DNA of 64,000 nucleotides from the NCBI RefSeq assembly GCF_037176765.1, contig NC_090024.1, forward strand, positions 246,414,571 to 246,478,570, written 5' to 3'. The DNA comes from Anolis sagrei. Taxonomy: Eukaryota; Chordata; Lepidosauria; Squamata; Anolidae. A program made the translations under genes and the position numbers. The notes under the pieces are model-generated. The model did not search any database. It saw only the letters and a program-made list of their open reading frames with translations, and was not told the DNA's origin. Shown here in pieces: positions 41,183-51,907 of the stretch (positions are counted from its first letter, which is position 1; every line of letters begins with the position of its first letter).

Positions 41183-42400
41183 TAGGCCTGTCGGTTTCGT
41201 TTCGTTGATTCGTTATTTCGTATTAAAATCGTTATTTTTTGCATATCCGAAGCGATATCAAAACATATTTTCAAACCCGGAAGGGTTTGAAAATATCGAA
41301 GCAGCAGCCCCATTTTTTTTACGAGCGGAAGCTCCGCTCGTTAATGGGATGGAGGCTGCTGACTGTAAATGGGGCGGGCGGGGCGAAGGGGCGGCGCGAG
41401 GAGGAGGAGGGCGCAGGAGCGCGCGCGCCATCCGATCGGCTCGGCTCCTGCGCCCCCCTCCTCCTCCTCCTCCTCCTCCTCCTCCTCCCAGCTGGGAGGA
41501 GGAGGAGGGGGAGGAGGAGGAGGGGGGCGCAGAAGCCGGAGCCCTTTGGATGGCGCTGTGCGCGCTCACAAGCGGCCTCCGCGCGCCATCCGGATCCGGC
41601 TTCTGCGCCCCCTCCTCCTCCTCCTCCTCCTCCTCCCCCCAGCTGGGAGGAGGAGGAGGGGGAGGAGGAGGAGGGGGGCGCAGAAGCCGGAGCCCTTTGG
41701 ATGGCGCGTGCGCGCTCACAAGCGGCCTCCGCGCGCCATCCGGATCCGGCTTCTGCGCCCCCCTCCTCCTCCTCCTCCTCCTCCTCCCCCCAGCTGGGAG
41801 GAGGAGGAGGAGGAGGAGGAGGGGGGCGCAGAAGCCGGAGCCCTTTGGATGGCGCGTGCGCGCTCACAAGCGGCCTCCGCGCGCCATCCGGATCCGGCTT
41901 CTGCGCCCCCCTCCTCCTCCTCCTCCTCCTCCTCCCCCCAGCTGGGAGGAGGAGGAGGAGGAGGAGGAGGGGGGCGCAGAAGCCGGAGCCCTTTGGTGCG
42001 CGGAGGCCGCTTGTGTGACTTTTCAGGGCTGTATATGACCATGTTCCAGAAGCATTCTCTCCTGACATTTTGCCCACATCTATGGCAGGCATCCAGGTCT
42101 GTTGGAAACTAGGCAAATGGTGAGTTATATAATATATATCATCTAATATTATCGAATGTCCAGGGTGGGAGAAAGCCATTCAATGCTAATCAAGGTGACC
42201 ATTACTGCAACATTCACACTTAGCCTGTTTGATCAAGAAAATTTTTTTTTCTAAAATGTTTTGTAAATAATAACGAAAATTCGTAAATAACAAAACATTT
42301 TTTTGGAAAGTTTTGTAAATATTTTTAATATCGAAACAAAAAAACACCCCAATTAAGAATCGAATTTAGAAACAAATTTTTTCTTGATCAAACAGGCCTA
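41183..42400. mobile_element. Non-autonomous hAT element sharing its 5' end with the autonomous copy
   Basis: Terminal inverted ends TAGGCCTG...CAGGCCTA, with the exact octamer ctccagct at 41175-41182 and 42401-42408. The first roughly 170 bp, with subterminal hairpins 'caaacccggaagggtttg' and 'gagcggaagctccgctc', closely match 56584-56750 of the transposase-bearing element. The interior is three roughly 149-bp GC-rich units (41455-41995), then Penelope-like scraps (about 42018-42222) and an AT-rich 3' part. No transposase. The open frames here are by-products of CTC/GAG repeats. Confidence 0.9.
41455..41995. repeat. GC-rich tandem units with CTC/GAG hairpins
   Basis: The point 'gccggagccctttgg' recurs at 41535, 41686, 41835 and 41982 (spacing 147-151). 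Each unit contains a (CTC)n run, a CAGCTG centre and a (GAG)n run, which together form a long hairpin, plus a second inverted segment 'gcgcgccatccggatccgg'. Confidence 0.9.
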
Positions 42401-42408
42401 CTCCAGCT

Positions 42409-43125
42409 CACTGCCTTGGCAGCCCTGGCATTGTTTCCCAATCCGTGGAGGACCCAGGGAGAAACACGCCAGGAGCAGGGCTTCTTTCGGAGTTTGGAGA
42501 GAACTCTTGCCAAACCAGAAAGTCTATAAGCCTCTTAACTTGCCTCGAGGACCCAGGAAGCCTAGGGTAGGCCATCAAATAGGTCTTGGTGCCACATAGA
42601 GCCCATGGACCACTCTTTGCCCACCTTCCCATAGAACATGATGAACAATTCTTTGCAGCTTCTTCTTCTCTTTCTCCCTGTGCTACTTCTGCACCTCTTC
42701 CTCCTCCTCTCCATTTTCTATTCCTTCCTCTTTCTCCTCCTCCTTCTTCCTCCTCCTCTTCCACTTTTTATTCTATCCTCTGCCTGTTTGTCTTCTTTTC
42801 TTCCCTCCCTCTCCCTTATTCTCTTTCCTCCCTCCTTTTTCTCCATTCCCTCCTCTCTTCCACTTCTATTCCTCCACCAGCCTCCTCTTCCTCCTTCTCT
42901 TCCTCTTCTTTCTCCTTTTCAAGATGTCCTGGTCAGCTCCAACTGGACAGTGGATGAGATCAAATTCTGCAAATCTCTTCCCTTGCTGATATATCAAACG
43001 CCATCCCCTTCCCATTGGGGATTAAAGGAACTGAGTTTCAAAGATTGTGTTTCTTACACTCAGGAAATTCTGATGAGGAGAACCCTGTGAAGATGACAAC
43101 TATCCCAGTTTGGGACTTTGTCTAA
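42409..43125. other. Intronic sequence with long polypyrimidine tract
   Basis: 42655-42925 is almost entirely C and T on the + strand (TTCTTCTTCTC, CCTCCTCTTCC and similar), about 270 bp. The flanks look unique. No exon is evident. Confidence 0.6.
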
Positions 43126-43129
43126 AGTT

Positions 43130-43920
43130 TCATAGAATCATAAAACCCTAGAGTTAGAAGAGACCTCATGGGCCATCCAGTCCAACCCCATTCTGCCAAG
43201 AAGCAGGAAAATTGCCTTCAAAGCACCCCTGACAGATGGCCATCCAGTCTCTGTTTAAAAGCCTCCAAAGAAGGAGCCTTCACCACACTCCCTCCAGGAC
43301 AGAGAGTTCCACAGCTGAACAGCTCTCTCTCACACAGTCAGGAAGTTCTTCCTCATGTTCAGATTGAATTGCCTTTCTTGTAGTTTGAAGCCATTGCTCT
43401 GCGTCATAGTCTCCAAGGAAGCAGAAAACAAGCTTGCTCCCTCCTCCCTGTGATTTCCCCTCACATATTTATACATAGCTAACATGTCTCCCTCCAGCCT
43501 TCTATTCTTCAGGCTCAACATGCCCAGCTCTTTATGCCGCTCCTCATAGGGTTTGTTCTCCAGACTCTTGATCATTTTAGTTGCCCTCTTCTGGACACAT
43601 TCTAGCTTGTCAACATTTCCCTTCAGAACTGGACAAAATGTGATTCCAGGTGTGGTCTAACCAAGGCAGAAGAGAGGGCGAGCATTACTTCCCTGGATCT
43701 AGACACTAGGCTCCTATTGATGCAGGCCAAAATCACATTGGCTTTTTTGCCTCCGCATCCCATTGTTGCCTCATGTTCAACTTGTTGTCCACGAGGACTC
43801 CCAGATCTTTTTCCCACATCTTGCTCTTGAGCCAGGCATTGTCCCCCATTCTGTCTCTTTGCGTTTCATTTTTTTCTGCCTAAGTGGAGTCTCTTGCATT
43901 TCTCAGTCTTGAATTTTCTG
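43130..43920 (-). mobile_element. CR1 LINE 3' part
   Basis: The antisense frames encode [40 protein letters not shown] and, further up, [37 protein letters not shown] end. Moderately diverged. Confidence 0.88.
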
Positions 43921-43978
43921 CTCAAACCAGCACCTGTGAATATTGTGCAATGTTTTCTGTAAACAAAAGAGTAGATCT

Positions 43979-44235
43979 ATTGTCGAAGGCTTTCATGGCC
44001 GGAATCACTGGGTTGTTGTAGGTTTTTCCGGGCTATATGGCCATGTTCTAGAGGCATTTTCTCCTGACATTTCCCCTGCATCTATGGCAAGCATCCTCAG
44101 AGGTAGTGAGGTCTGTTGGAAGTAGGAAAGCAGACCTCACTACCTCTGAGGATGCTTGCCATAGATGCAGGTGAAACATCAGGAGAAAATGCTTCTAGAA
44201 CATGGCCATATAGCCCAGAAAACCTACAACAACCC
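43979..44235. mobile_element. Penelope-like foldback insert, 14-bp TSD
   Basis: Antisense unit 43979-44128, sense unit 44129-44235, meeting at 'ggaaagcagacctcac'. The repeat aaaagagtagatct is at 43965-43978 and 44236-44249. The ribozyme-like cores of both arms carry changes (the GAAACGTC box reads as GAAACATC in the sense arm). Confidence 0.9.
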
Positions 44236-44768
44236 AAAAGAGTAGATCTGTTTCGAAAGTGCAGTTTGCTGTTTTCTGTGAAGAGAAGCAGAAGTGGCTT
44301 TCACTTCCTAAGATCTAACTGTGCTGGTACAGCTGTGCTGGGAGCTCCAACTTCTTTTCCTTTCTATTGAGTGTTTGCATGTATTCCAAAGTTCCATGCA
44401 TTTTGCAATAAGGTGGCTTCCCTTGGTTTGCAATCATAGGGCCAATGACCCATCAATTATCATTATGTTCTCTAGTTCCGCCCTTTTTTCTGGGTTAAGG
44501 AGGGGAAAGGGGGACCTCTAGTTCGGTTCACACAGAGAAGCCTTTCGTACAGGACGTGAATCGGTTCCACCTGTAGAAAGCTTCGTCTTTTACAGCTTTG
44601 CTGGGGGGGTCCAGTCCCACAGCTCTGCAGAGAACTACAACATAGCCTTTGTTGGGGAATTTAGTTCCACAACTCTACAGCCAGCCGTTTGCTGGAGAAA
44701 TACAGCTCCACGGTTTTACAGCCAACCTTCGCTGGGAATTGAAAGCCTTCTTTCCTCTTCGAAATCTA

Positions 44769-45530
44769 TTTATTTATTTATTTAGAGCTTTTATAACCCG
44801 GTCTTCTCGACCTCCGAAGAGGGACTCAGGCTGGCTAACAGCAGAAAATTCACACACACATAGAATAAACATAATAGCATCATATTACATTAATACAAAA
44901 ATGCATTAAAATACAGATCATACAATTACAAAAGCCAGGTCGTCAGAGTACAATCACAAATTCATCACTATCCGCCGGTGTGGTCAGCTGTTATTGACTC
45001 AATCATCATTCTGTAAATGCTATATTCCAAAGCCAAGATTTTACCAGCTTTCTGAAAGTGAGGAGGGAAAGGGCAGATCTAATCTCCAACGGGAGAGAGT
45101 TCCAGAGCCGAGGGGCCACCACCGAGAAGGCCCTGTCCCTCGTCCCCACCAGACGTGATTGCGAGGGTGGTGGGACTGAGAGCCGGGCCTCTCCAGAAGA
45201 TCTTGATGGTTCATAGGGGAGAATCCGTTCGGACAGGTAAACTGTGCAAGAGTCGTTTAGGATTTTATAGGTCAACACCAGCACTTTGAATTGTGCTCGG
45301 AAGCGAATTGGCAGCCAGTGGAGCTGATGCAGCAGAGGAGTAGTATGCTCCCTGTACCCCGCTCCTGTTAGTAATCTGACTGCCGCTTGTTGCACTAGTT
45401 GAAGCTTCCAGGCAGTCTTCAGAGGCAACCCCACATAGAGAGCGTTGCAGTAGTCTATACAGGATGTAACCAGAGCGTGGACCACCGTGGCCAAGTCAGA
45501 CTTCCCATAGTATGGGCGCAGCTGGCGCAC
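44769..45530 (-). mobile_element. L2-clade LINE 3' end nested in LTR, 7-bp TSD
   Basis: The antisense frame encodes LRPYYGKSDLATVVHALVTS, CIDYCNALYVGLPLKTAWKL and AFSVVAPRLWNSLPLEIRSA. TTTATTTATTTA tail at the low-coordinate side. The repeat aaatcta flanks it (44762-44768, 45531-45537). Confidence 0.88.
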
Positions 45531-45856
45531 AAATCTACTAAAAGACTCTGTTTGGTAAGGACCACTTGTGGCAGCCATAACGCAATTTGGACCGGGTGTA
45601 GAATACCCACGCCAGCAGAGTTTAAGCTAGATTGCCCAGGGAGTGGTCAAGGAATTCCCTTGTAGGAGGAAGATTGCCCAGGGAGGGGTCAAGGAAGGAA
45701 CAGTTTATGAAGAAAGTTGCCTGTCCCTTGTGGACAAGATTTAAGCAAGCCACCAGTTGATTCAAAACCTTGAAGTATTTGTTTGATTTATTGAAGATTT
45801 AAGCAACATTAAAACTTTGTTGAACTTTCTAAGTCTTTAAAAGAACTTTGTGTGGG

Positions 45857-46640
45857 TGTGCTGGTACAGCTTTACCAGAAGCTCCCACTTTATTTGCTTT
45901 GTATTAAGTGTTTGCTTGCAGCCCAAGGCTTGGGATTCTGCAGAAGGGTGGCTTCCTGTTAAAGTTTGCAGTTATAGGGCAGGCCCCCTGTCCATCATCG
46001 TTAAGTTTGGTTCCGCCCCCTGTTCAGGACAACTGAGAAGGGAAGGGAGCCATTTTCAGTCAGTCTCAGCAAGGAAAGTCAATGTACAAGACATGTACAG
46101 ACTTCTCCTGTACAAAGGCTTCAACCCTTAAGACCTCCTGGGGGAGAACAGTCTTAAGAGCAAAAGGATTCCCAAAGATTCCCAGGGAAACAGCCCTAAA
46201 GCTTTGAGGAATTTCGGAGGGAAAAACAGCTTTGAATATCTAAGAACTCCAGCTGAAGTGACTACAGGTCTACTGGTAGGTCCACTCGGTGCTTTGAGAC
46301 GCAGTTCAACCCAGTAGTGGCACTCATATCAGTTAGGTTTAGGTTCACAGTCAGCCTGAGAGAAGTTTGGAAAGGGATTTTCCTTTAGATTAAAGTAACA
46401 GTTAGAAGCCACCAGTTGCACAAAAGCCTGGTAGCATTTGTTTAACCTTTTGAAGTCAAAAGAAGTTTCTGTTGATTGTTCACCAATAAAGACTTTGTTA
46501 TATTTCACAAGCCATCTAAAGACTGTTTATGGTGAAAATCCTTATGAATTTCTCTTCGGGCCCCCTGGCTTCCCGCTGGGCTAAAGTTGCACGTCCTGTT
46601 TTAAAAGCAATTCGCTTCAAGCCCAGCACGCGACAGAATA
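45857..46640. mobile_element. Solo LTR fossil nested in another LTR, exact 5-bp TSD
   Basis: Starts TGTGCTGGTACAGC, ends GCGACAGAATA; gtggg at 45852-45856 and 46641-46645. Same family as 37670-38415. Poly(A)-signal-like AATAAA near 46486. Confidence 0.85.
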
Positions 46641-46983
46641 GTGGGGAAATCCGAAAGGCCTCTCAGCCAAGGCACCCCCAGCATCCTGTTGGGCACACAG
46701 AAACAAGTCCTGTCTACAGACTCTTTCACAGGCCCGGCACGTGACAGCACACTAACTATGAATGATCTTTGGGAAGGCTGCAGTTTTCAAAGTCAGAGCA
46801 GGGGGAAAATGGGTGCAATGGCTCCTTCAAGAGCGAAATTCATGCCCCCCCCCCTCCTGGGCCTTTGGAAGTGCCAAGGCTGCTTTTGAGGGCCCCCTTC
46901 CTTTCCCCGCTTCCTTTCCATGCCCAGCAGCAAAGTCTTCTCTCTTCCGCCTCTCATGCTCTCTTGTCCTTCTCCTTTTGCAG

Positions 46984-47136
46984 AAAAGCCCGGCTCCTGC
47001 CGCCACGCCTCCATCGGCATCTCTCAGCTCGGCCTGTGCCGAGACACATGCCAAAAGGATTCCCAATGCACCGGCGCATTGAAATGCTGCACAAACGGAT
47101 GTGGGAAAAAGTCATGCTCTGACCCCGTTGCCTGAG
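46984..47136 (+). CDS. WFDC2: WFDC2-like gene, exon 3 (WAP domain 2 and stop)
   Basis: The acceptor TTTTGCAG|AA follows a long pyrimidine tract; the donor is TGAG|GTAAGT, with the TGA stop at 47133-47135 just before it. The exon encodes KPGSC, then [30 protein letters not shown] and SDPVA: eight cysteines of a second WAP core (residues 95, 108, 112, 118, 124, 125, 129, 134). The LGLCRD-C--DSQC----KCC-NGCGK-SC pattern is that of WFDC2 domain 2. Entry phase fits the exon 2 donor (codon GAA). The stop lies one base upstream of the exon end, so the 3' UTR is in a further exon. Confidence 0.88.
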
Positions 47137-47214
47137 GTAAGTGATGGGTAGCCTCCTGCTCCATTGGGTCCAGGCCTTCTTCCCCCTTGCCAGTCCAAGA
47201 CACAACCCAAGCCT

Positions 47215-48400
47215 TCCAGACAGATGGCCATCCAGTTTCTGCTTAAAACCTCCAGACAAGGAGACCCTGATGGACTCTGCGCTGTCGCACCTGGGGGCTA
47301 TAGCTCTTACTGAAAAAGGCTTGGTCGTAATATCTTTCCCCAGGGGATTGCTTCTTGCCCTCCTTTAGGAAACTGGAACTCCCAAAGACCTAAAACATGA
47401 CAGATAACTCGAAATGGTATTTATTGTTCACAATGAGTTATCTTTCTCAGGCATAAGCTTGATGTTTCAACAGAGATAAAGGAAATATACTTTACAATCT
47501 CTGAAGTCCAAGGAGTTTGCAGCTGAGAAGCCTTTCCTGTTTCCTCTTTCCTCAATGGCTGTGAATATCGGAATAAACACAACCTCAGTCCAATGGCCTA
47601 TGTTGAAGGGACAAGACTTTCCTCTGGTGCCAAAAGAACCAGTTTGAAGGTGCTTGGGTCTCCTCAGTGTTGTCCAGGATGATCTGGACATAACGCATGA
47701 GTCCCAAGGGTAAAAAAAAACCTTAGAATTGGTGCTGAGAGGTAATTTAAGCAGGGGCTTTTAGAGCCAAGTCTCTTACTCACGTCCATCTGATAGAAAC
47801 TCTGATGGCAGAATGAAAAAAGGGAAGCACTCCCCTCCTCCAGGAAGAGGTGGAGCCAAACAATTGAGCTCGAGGAAGCAATTTAACTGGTGCAAACAAC
47901 ACTGATTGACAGCTATAAATAACCAATCAATCCAACTATACATAAGCATGGTAAAAAGGCAGGATTAAGCATGATACAACAGTTTAAATCTTGCAACTAA
48001 CAGTTCTACACATAGGTGGTGCCACTCACGCCGTCACAGACTCCCATGCAGCAGATCCCACCATCAGACAGCTCTTGCTTTCAGGACGTTCTTCCTAATG
48101 TTCAGGTGGAATCTCTCTCCATGGCTCCATTGTATTCTAATCTCTGGAGAACCAGAAAACAAGCTTGGCCCCTCCTCAATATGGTATCCTTTCAAAGAGT
48201 CAAACATGGCTCTCCTGTTAATATTCTCCAAACTAAACATCTCCGACTTCCTAAGCCACTCTTCAGGAAGATGCATGGTTTCCAGACCTTGGACCATTTT
48301 GATGGCTCTTCTCAGGACACCTTCCGTCTTGTCCATCTCCTTTTGAGTTGCTTTGCCCAGAACCAGACACAGGGTTGTTGTTCCAGGTAATGTCTGACCA
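47215..48400 (-). mobile_element. Old CR1 fragment split by a solo LTR
   Basis: Antisense CR1 pieces at 47215-47277 and 48039-48400. The second carries EMDKTEGVLRRAIKMVQGLE and SEMFSLENINRRAMFDSLKG, a diverged CR1 C-terminus. The solo LTR lies between the two pieces. Confidence 0.7.
47278..48038 (-). mobile_element. Solo LTR fossil nested in old CR1, exact 5-bp TSD
   Basis: 761 bp with TG...CA ends ('tgcgctgtcgcacc' at the left, 'gccgtcaca' at the right) and gactc at 47273-47277 and 48039-48043. The sequence 'gctataaataaccaatcaat' reads as a TATA/CCAAT-like block. Same family as 50455-51344. No internal genes. Confidence 0.85.
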
Positions 48401-48539
48401 AAGCACAATAAAGTGGGATTATACCCCCAGTAAAGTCTGGAAAGTAACATGAGAGGGCAACCTGGGATATAGCTCATGAGGGGCCATCTCGACTGCTTCC
48501 CAAAGAAGAGCTGATGTTGGGCATTCTTCCTGGTTGGGT

Positions 48540-48940
48540 TCCAGACTCAAAGAATCTTAGAAGAGACCACGTGGGCCATCTAATCCAACCCCCTTCTGCT
48601 CTGCACTCCTGCACTGCAGGAAAACCACAATCAAAGTACCCCCAGCAGATGGCCATCCAGTCTCTGTTTAAAAGCTTTCAATGAAGAAGCTTCCACTACA
48701 CCCCAAGGCAGAGAGTTCCACTGTTGAACAGACCGTATGGTCAGGAAGTTCTTCCTAATGTTCGGGTGGCATCTCATTTCCGGAAATTTGAACTCATTGC
48801 TCCGAGTCCTAGTTTCAAGGGAAGCAGAAAAAAACCTGCTCCCTCTTCCTTACGACACCCTTTCACATATGTATACATGGCGATCATGTCTCCTTTCAAC
48901 CTTCTCTTCTGCAGGCTAAACAGACCCAGTTTTAAGATGC
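48540..48940 (-). mobile_element. Old CR1 fragment
   Basis: Antisense CR1 tail pattern ('gactcaaagaatcttagaag', 'tctctgtttaaaagctttca', 'tcaggaagttcttcctaatg'). More diverged than the abundant local subfamily. Confidence 0.7.
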
Positions 48941-48964
48941 TTGTCATCAGTCATGGCACTCCTG

Positions 48965-49235
48965 TTGTACTACCCTGTTGGTACAGTGGTTTAAACCGCT
49001 GAGCTGCTGAACTTGCTGACAGAAAGGTCGGAAGTTTGAGTCCAGGGAACAGGGTGAGCTTCCACTGTTAGCCCCAACTTCTGCGAATGTAACAGTTCGA
49101 AAACAGTTCGCAAAATTGAGTAGATTAATAGGTGCCTCTTCAGTGGGAAGTTAATAGCGCTCGGTGCAGTCATGCTGGCCAAATGACTTTGGAGGCATCT
49201 ACAGACAATGCTGGCTATTTGGCTTAGAAATGGAG
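48965..49235 (+). mobile_element. Sauria-like SINE with tRNA head
   Basis: Head: 'tggtacagtggtttaaaccg' (A-box region) and 'ggtcggaagtttgagtccag' (B-box region); body: 'gcagtcatgctggccaaatg' to 'ggcttagaaatggagg'. The most complete SINE head in the window, but it lacks the terminal ACCTTT repeats. Confidence 0.8.
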
Positions 49236-49295
49236 GTGGATTGTTGATTGTCGCCATCAGGAAAAACTCAGCCGCTATCAAGACCTCAAAATCGA
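49236..49295 (+). mobile_element. LINE scrap
   Basis: 'gattgtcgccatcaggaaaa' and 'tatcaagacctcaaaatcga' recur at 50155-50220, marking a fragment of the same LINE family. Confidence 0.5.
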
Positions 49296-49948
49296 ACCAA
49301 CAATGTGATGTGGCGGCTAAAAAAGCCAATGGGATTTTGGCCTGCATCAGTAGGAGCCTAGTGTCTAGATCTAGGGAAGTCATGCTCCCCATGCTCTATT
49401 CCGCTTTGGTTAGACCACACCTGGAATATTGTGTCCAATTCTGGGCACCACAATTGAAGAGAGATATTGACAGGCTGGAATGTGTCCAGAGGAGGGCGAC
49501 TAAAATGATCAAGGGTCTGGAGAACAAGCCCTATGAGGAGCGGCTTAAAGAGCTGCAGGGCATGTTTAGCCTGAAGAAGAGAAGGCTGGGAGGTGATATG
49601 ATAGCCATGTATAAATATGTGAGAGGAAGCCACAGAGAGGAGGGAGCAAGCTTGTTTTCTGCTTCCTTGGAGACTAGGACGCGGAACAATGGCTTCAAAC
49701 TACAAGAGAGGAGATTCCATCTGAACATGAGGAAGAATTTCCTGACTGTGAGAGCCGTTCAGCAGTGGAACTCTCTGCCCCGGAGGGAGTGTGGTGGAGG
49801 CTCCTTCTTTGGAAGCTTTTAAACAGAGGCTGGATGGCCATCTGTCAGGGGTACTTTGAATGCAATATTCCTGCTTCTTGGCAGAATGGGGTTGGACTGG
49901 ATGGCCCATGAGGTCTCTTCCAACTCTTTGATTCTATGATTCTATGTA
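49296..49948 (+). mobile_element. CR1 LINE 3' end
   Basis: The frame from 49300 encodes [40 protein letters not shown] and [17 protein letters not shown] to a stop at 49822. Octamers follow at 49930-49948. Confidence 0.9.
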
Positions 49949-50129
49949 AAATCATACTATGTATTTTTGACATTAATACTGATATCTGAAATATATACAG
50001 AAAGTCACCTTCGGGCTGAGAAAGACAGTATATAAATATGGTAAATGCATAAATAATAAATAAATACAGACTGACAAAGTTTTGGGACACAATATGCCAG
50101 GAATCATGATTGTAGAAAAGAAAAATGTT

Positions 50130-50454
50130 TGAATTATAGATGTCGCCATACCGGGTGAGAGTCGCATTGAGGGAAAACAACAGGAAAAACTCAGCCGTTA
50201 TCAAGACCTCAAAATCGAACTCCAAAGATTCTGACGGCATAAACCAGTACAGGTGGTCTCAGTGGTCATCGGCACACTAGGAGCCATGCCAAAAGATCTC
50301 AGCCGGCATTTGGAAACAATAAACATCAACAAAATCACAATCTGTCAACTGCAAAAGGCCACTGACTTGGATCTGTGCGCATCATTCAAAAATACATCAC
50401 ACAGTCCCAGACGCTTGGGAAGGATTCGACTTGTGATTTTGTGTTACGAAATCC
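50130..50454 (+). mobile_element. LINE ORF2 C-terminal fragment
   Basis: The frames read [13 protein letters not shown] and VVSVVIGTLGAMPKDLSRHL followed by ITICQLQKATDL, a post-reverse-transcriptase region ('VVPVVIGALGxxxxxL') seen in several vertebrate LINEs. The clade is not certain. The fragment is cut by the LTR at 50455. Confidence 0.55.
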
Positions 50455-51344
50455 TGTGCCATCGCGCCTGAGGGCTATAACTCTTAGTGAAAGAGGCATG
50501 GACGTGACATCTTTCCCCAGGGGATTGCTTCTTGCCCTCCTTTAGGAAACTGGAACTCCCAAAGACCAAAACACTGTGGATAACTCAAAATAGGTTTAAT
50601 TGTTCACAAAGAGTTATCCCTTTAAGGCAATAAGCTGGAAGTTTCAAAGGGGTAAAGGAAAATATACATTACAGTCTCTGGTTGTCTTGGGGCCAAAGAG
50701 TTTTGCAGGTCCCTCTTTCTCAATGGCTATGAATATCGGAATAATCACAACCCCAATTCTAATGGCCTATATTTTGATGGCACAAAGCCTTCCTCTGGTG
50801 CCAAAGAACTGGTTTGAAGGCGCTTGAGACTTCTCAACGTCATCCAGGTTGATCTGAAAATGAAGCATAAGTCTCAAGGGTAAGAACCTCAGAATTGGTG
50901 CTGAGAGGTAACTTAATCAAGGGCTTCAGAGCCAAGTCTCTCTCTCACGTCCATCTGATAGAAAGTTTGATGGTGGAATGGAAAAGGAAACACTGCCCTG
51001 CTCTCTAGGAAGAGGTGGGGTCAAACAATTGAGCAGGAGGAGCAATTCAACTGGTGCAAACAACATTGACAGCTATAAATAACCAATCAATCCAACTATA
51101 CATTTACAAAGTAAAAAGGCAAAATCAGGCATGACACAACAGTTCAAATCCTGCAACTTGCAGTTCTACATATATTTATTTATTTATTTATTTGCTATAT
51201 TTATATACCGCCGTTTCTCAGCCTAGCCGGCGACTCAACGCGGTTTACAACATAATATAACAATCAACAGTATACAGTTAAAAGCATAAAAAACATAAAA
51301 AACATAAAACACAAAATATAGGTGACGCCACAAGCGCTGTCACA
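50455..51344 (-). mobile_element. Solo LTR fossil with nested L2 tail
   Basis: Second member of the 47278 family. Left end 'tgtgccatcgcg', right end 'agcgctgtcaca', with a short repeat atcc on both sides (50451-50454, 51345-51348). An L2 tail (about 51171-51318, TTTATTTATTTATTTGC, 'cgactcaacgcggtttac') is inserted near the right end. Confidence 0.78.
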
Positions 51345-51570
51345 ATCCAGCATAGAGATCTCATTTGCTGTGACATACTGTGTTTTTGTGTCAGTAAAAT
51401 AATAATAGCAGAAACCCAAGGGGCCACCATGGAGCCCCTCAATATGCTTCACAGATCCCCAAGGTCTCCCTGGAGCACCCTTTGAGAACTGCTGTTTACA
51501 TAAAAGTTTTGCAAAGAATTCCATCCCAATAATCTGCATTGCCAATTTCTCCTTCCTTGCTCTTCTGCAG

Positions 51571-51785
51571 ATGCCTCCCAGATTCTGCTGAACAGCTGAG
51601 GTCAAGGACGCTACCATCCCAATGAGGCTGGCTCCCTAGAAGGACATGGCAATGGCAACAGTGACCTCCCTGGACTCCCGAAATGCCTGCCCCGCTTCCA
51701 CCACCTGGACGCCCCTCCATCTTCCAACCGCTGGAGTCCCTCTTGCACTTTTCCAGTAAAATGCTAACTTCTCACCGCACCTCTC
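51571..51785 (+). other. WFDC2: Putative WFDC2 3' UTR exon
   Basis: A strong acceptor (pyrimidines, then CTTCTGCAG|ATGCC) at 51570 is followed by non-coding, unique sequence with an AGTAAA poly(A)-signal variant at 51755-51760 and a GT-rich stretch near 51790-51810. The exon 3 donor right after the stop codon calls for such a non-coding last exon. The end is approximate. Confidence 0.6.
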
Positions 51786-51907
51786 GACTCCTGTGGCTTT
51801 GTTGCTTCGTAACTTATTAGGGAGAGAATTGGGGGGGGGGGGGGGGAGTGAATAATATCTAGAAGTGCAACAGTGATGTGATCCTGAGTGTGATATTCTG
51901 TATAATG

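Larger units (their letters stand above)
44320..46751. mobile_element. Solo LTR fossil with nested L2 and second LTR, exact 5-bp TSD
   Basis: LTR of the 39790 family, starting TGTGCTGGTACAG and ending GTGACAGCACA, flanked by ctaac at 44315-44319 and 46752-46756. It was later hit by an L2 (44769-45530) and by another LTR (45857-46640). No internal genes are seen. Its right end lies about 230 bp before WFDC2 exon 3. Confidence 0.88.

Noticed and set aside
41106-42179. Several long overlapping frames (up to 310 codons) rich in Pro, Ser, Gly and Glu
   Set aside because: Present on both strands in multiple frames. Produced by CTC/GAG triplets in a non-autonomous hAT element.
46446-46868. Possible extra WFDC2 exon upstream of 46984
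   Set aside because: Frames here lie in LTR sequence or intron and lack WAP cysteines. The exon 2 to exon 3 phase already fits without it.
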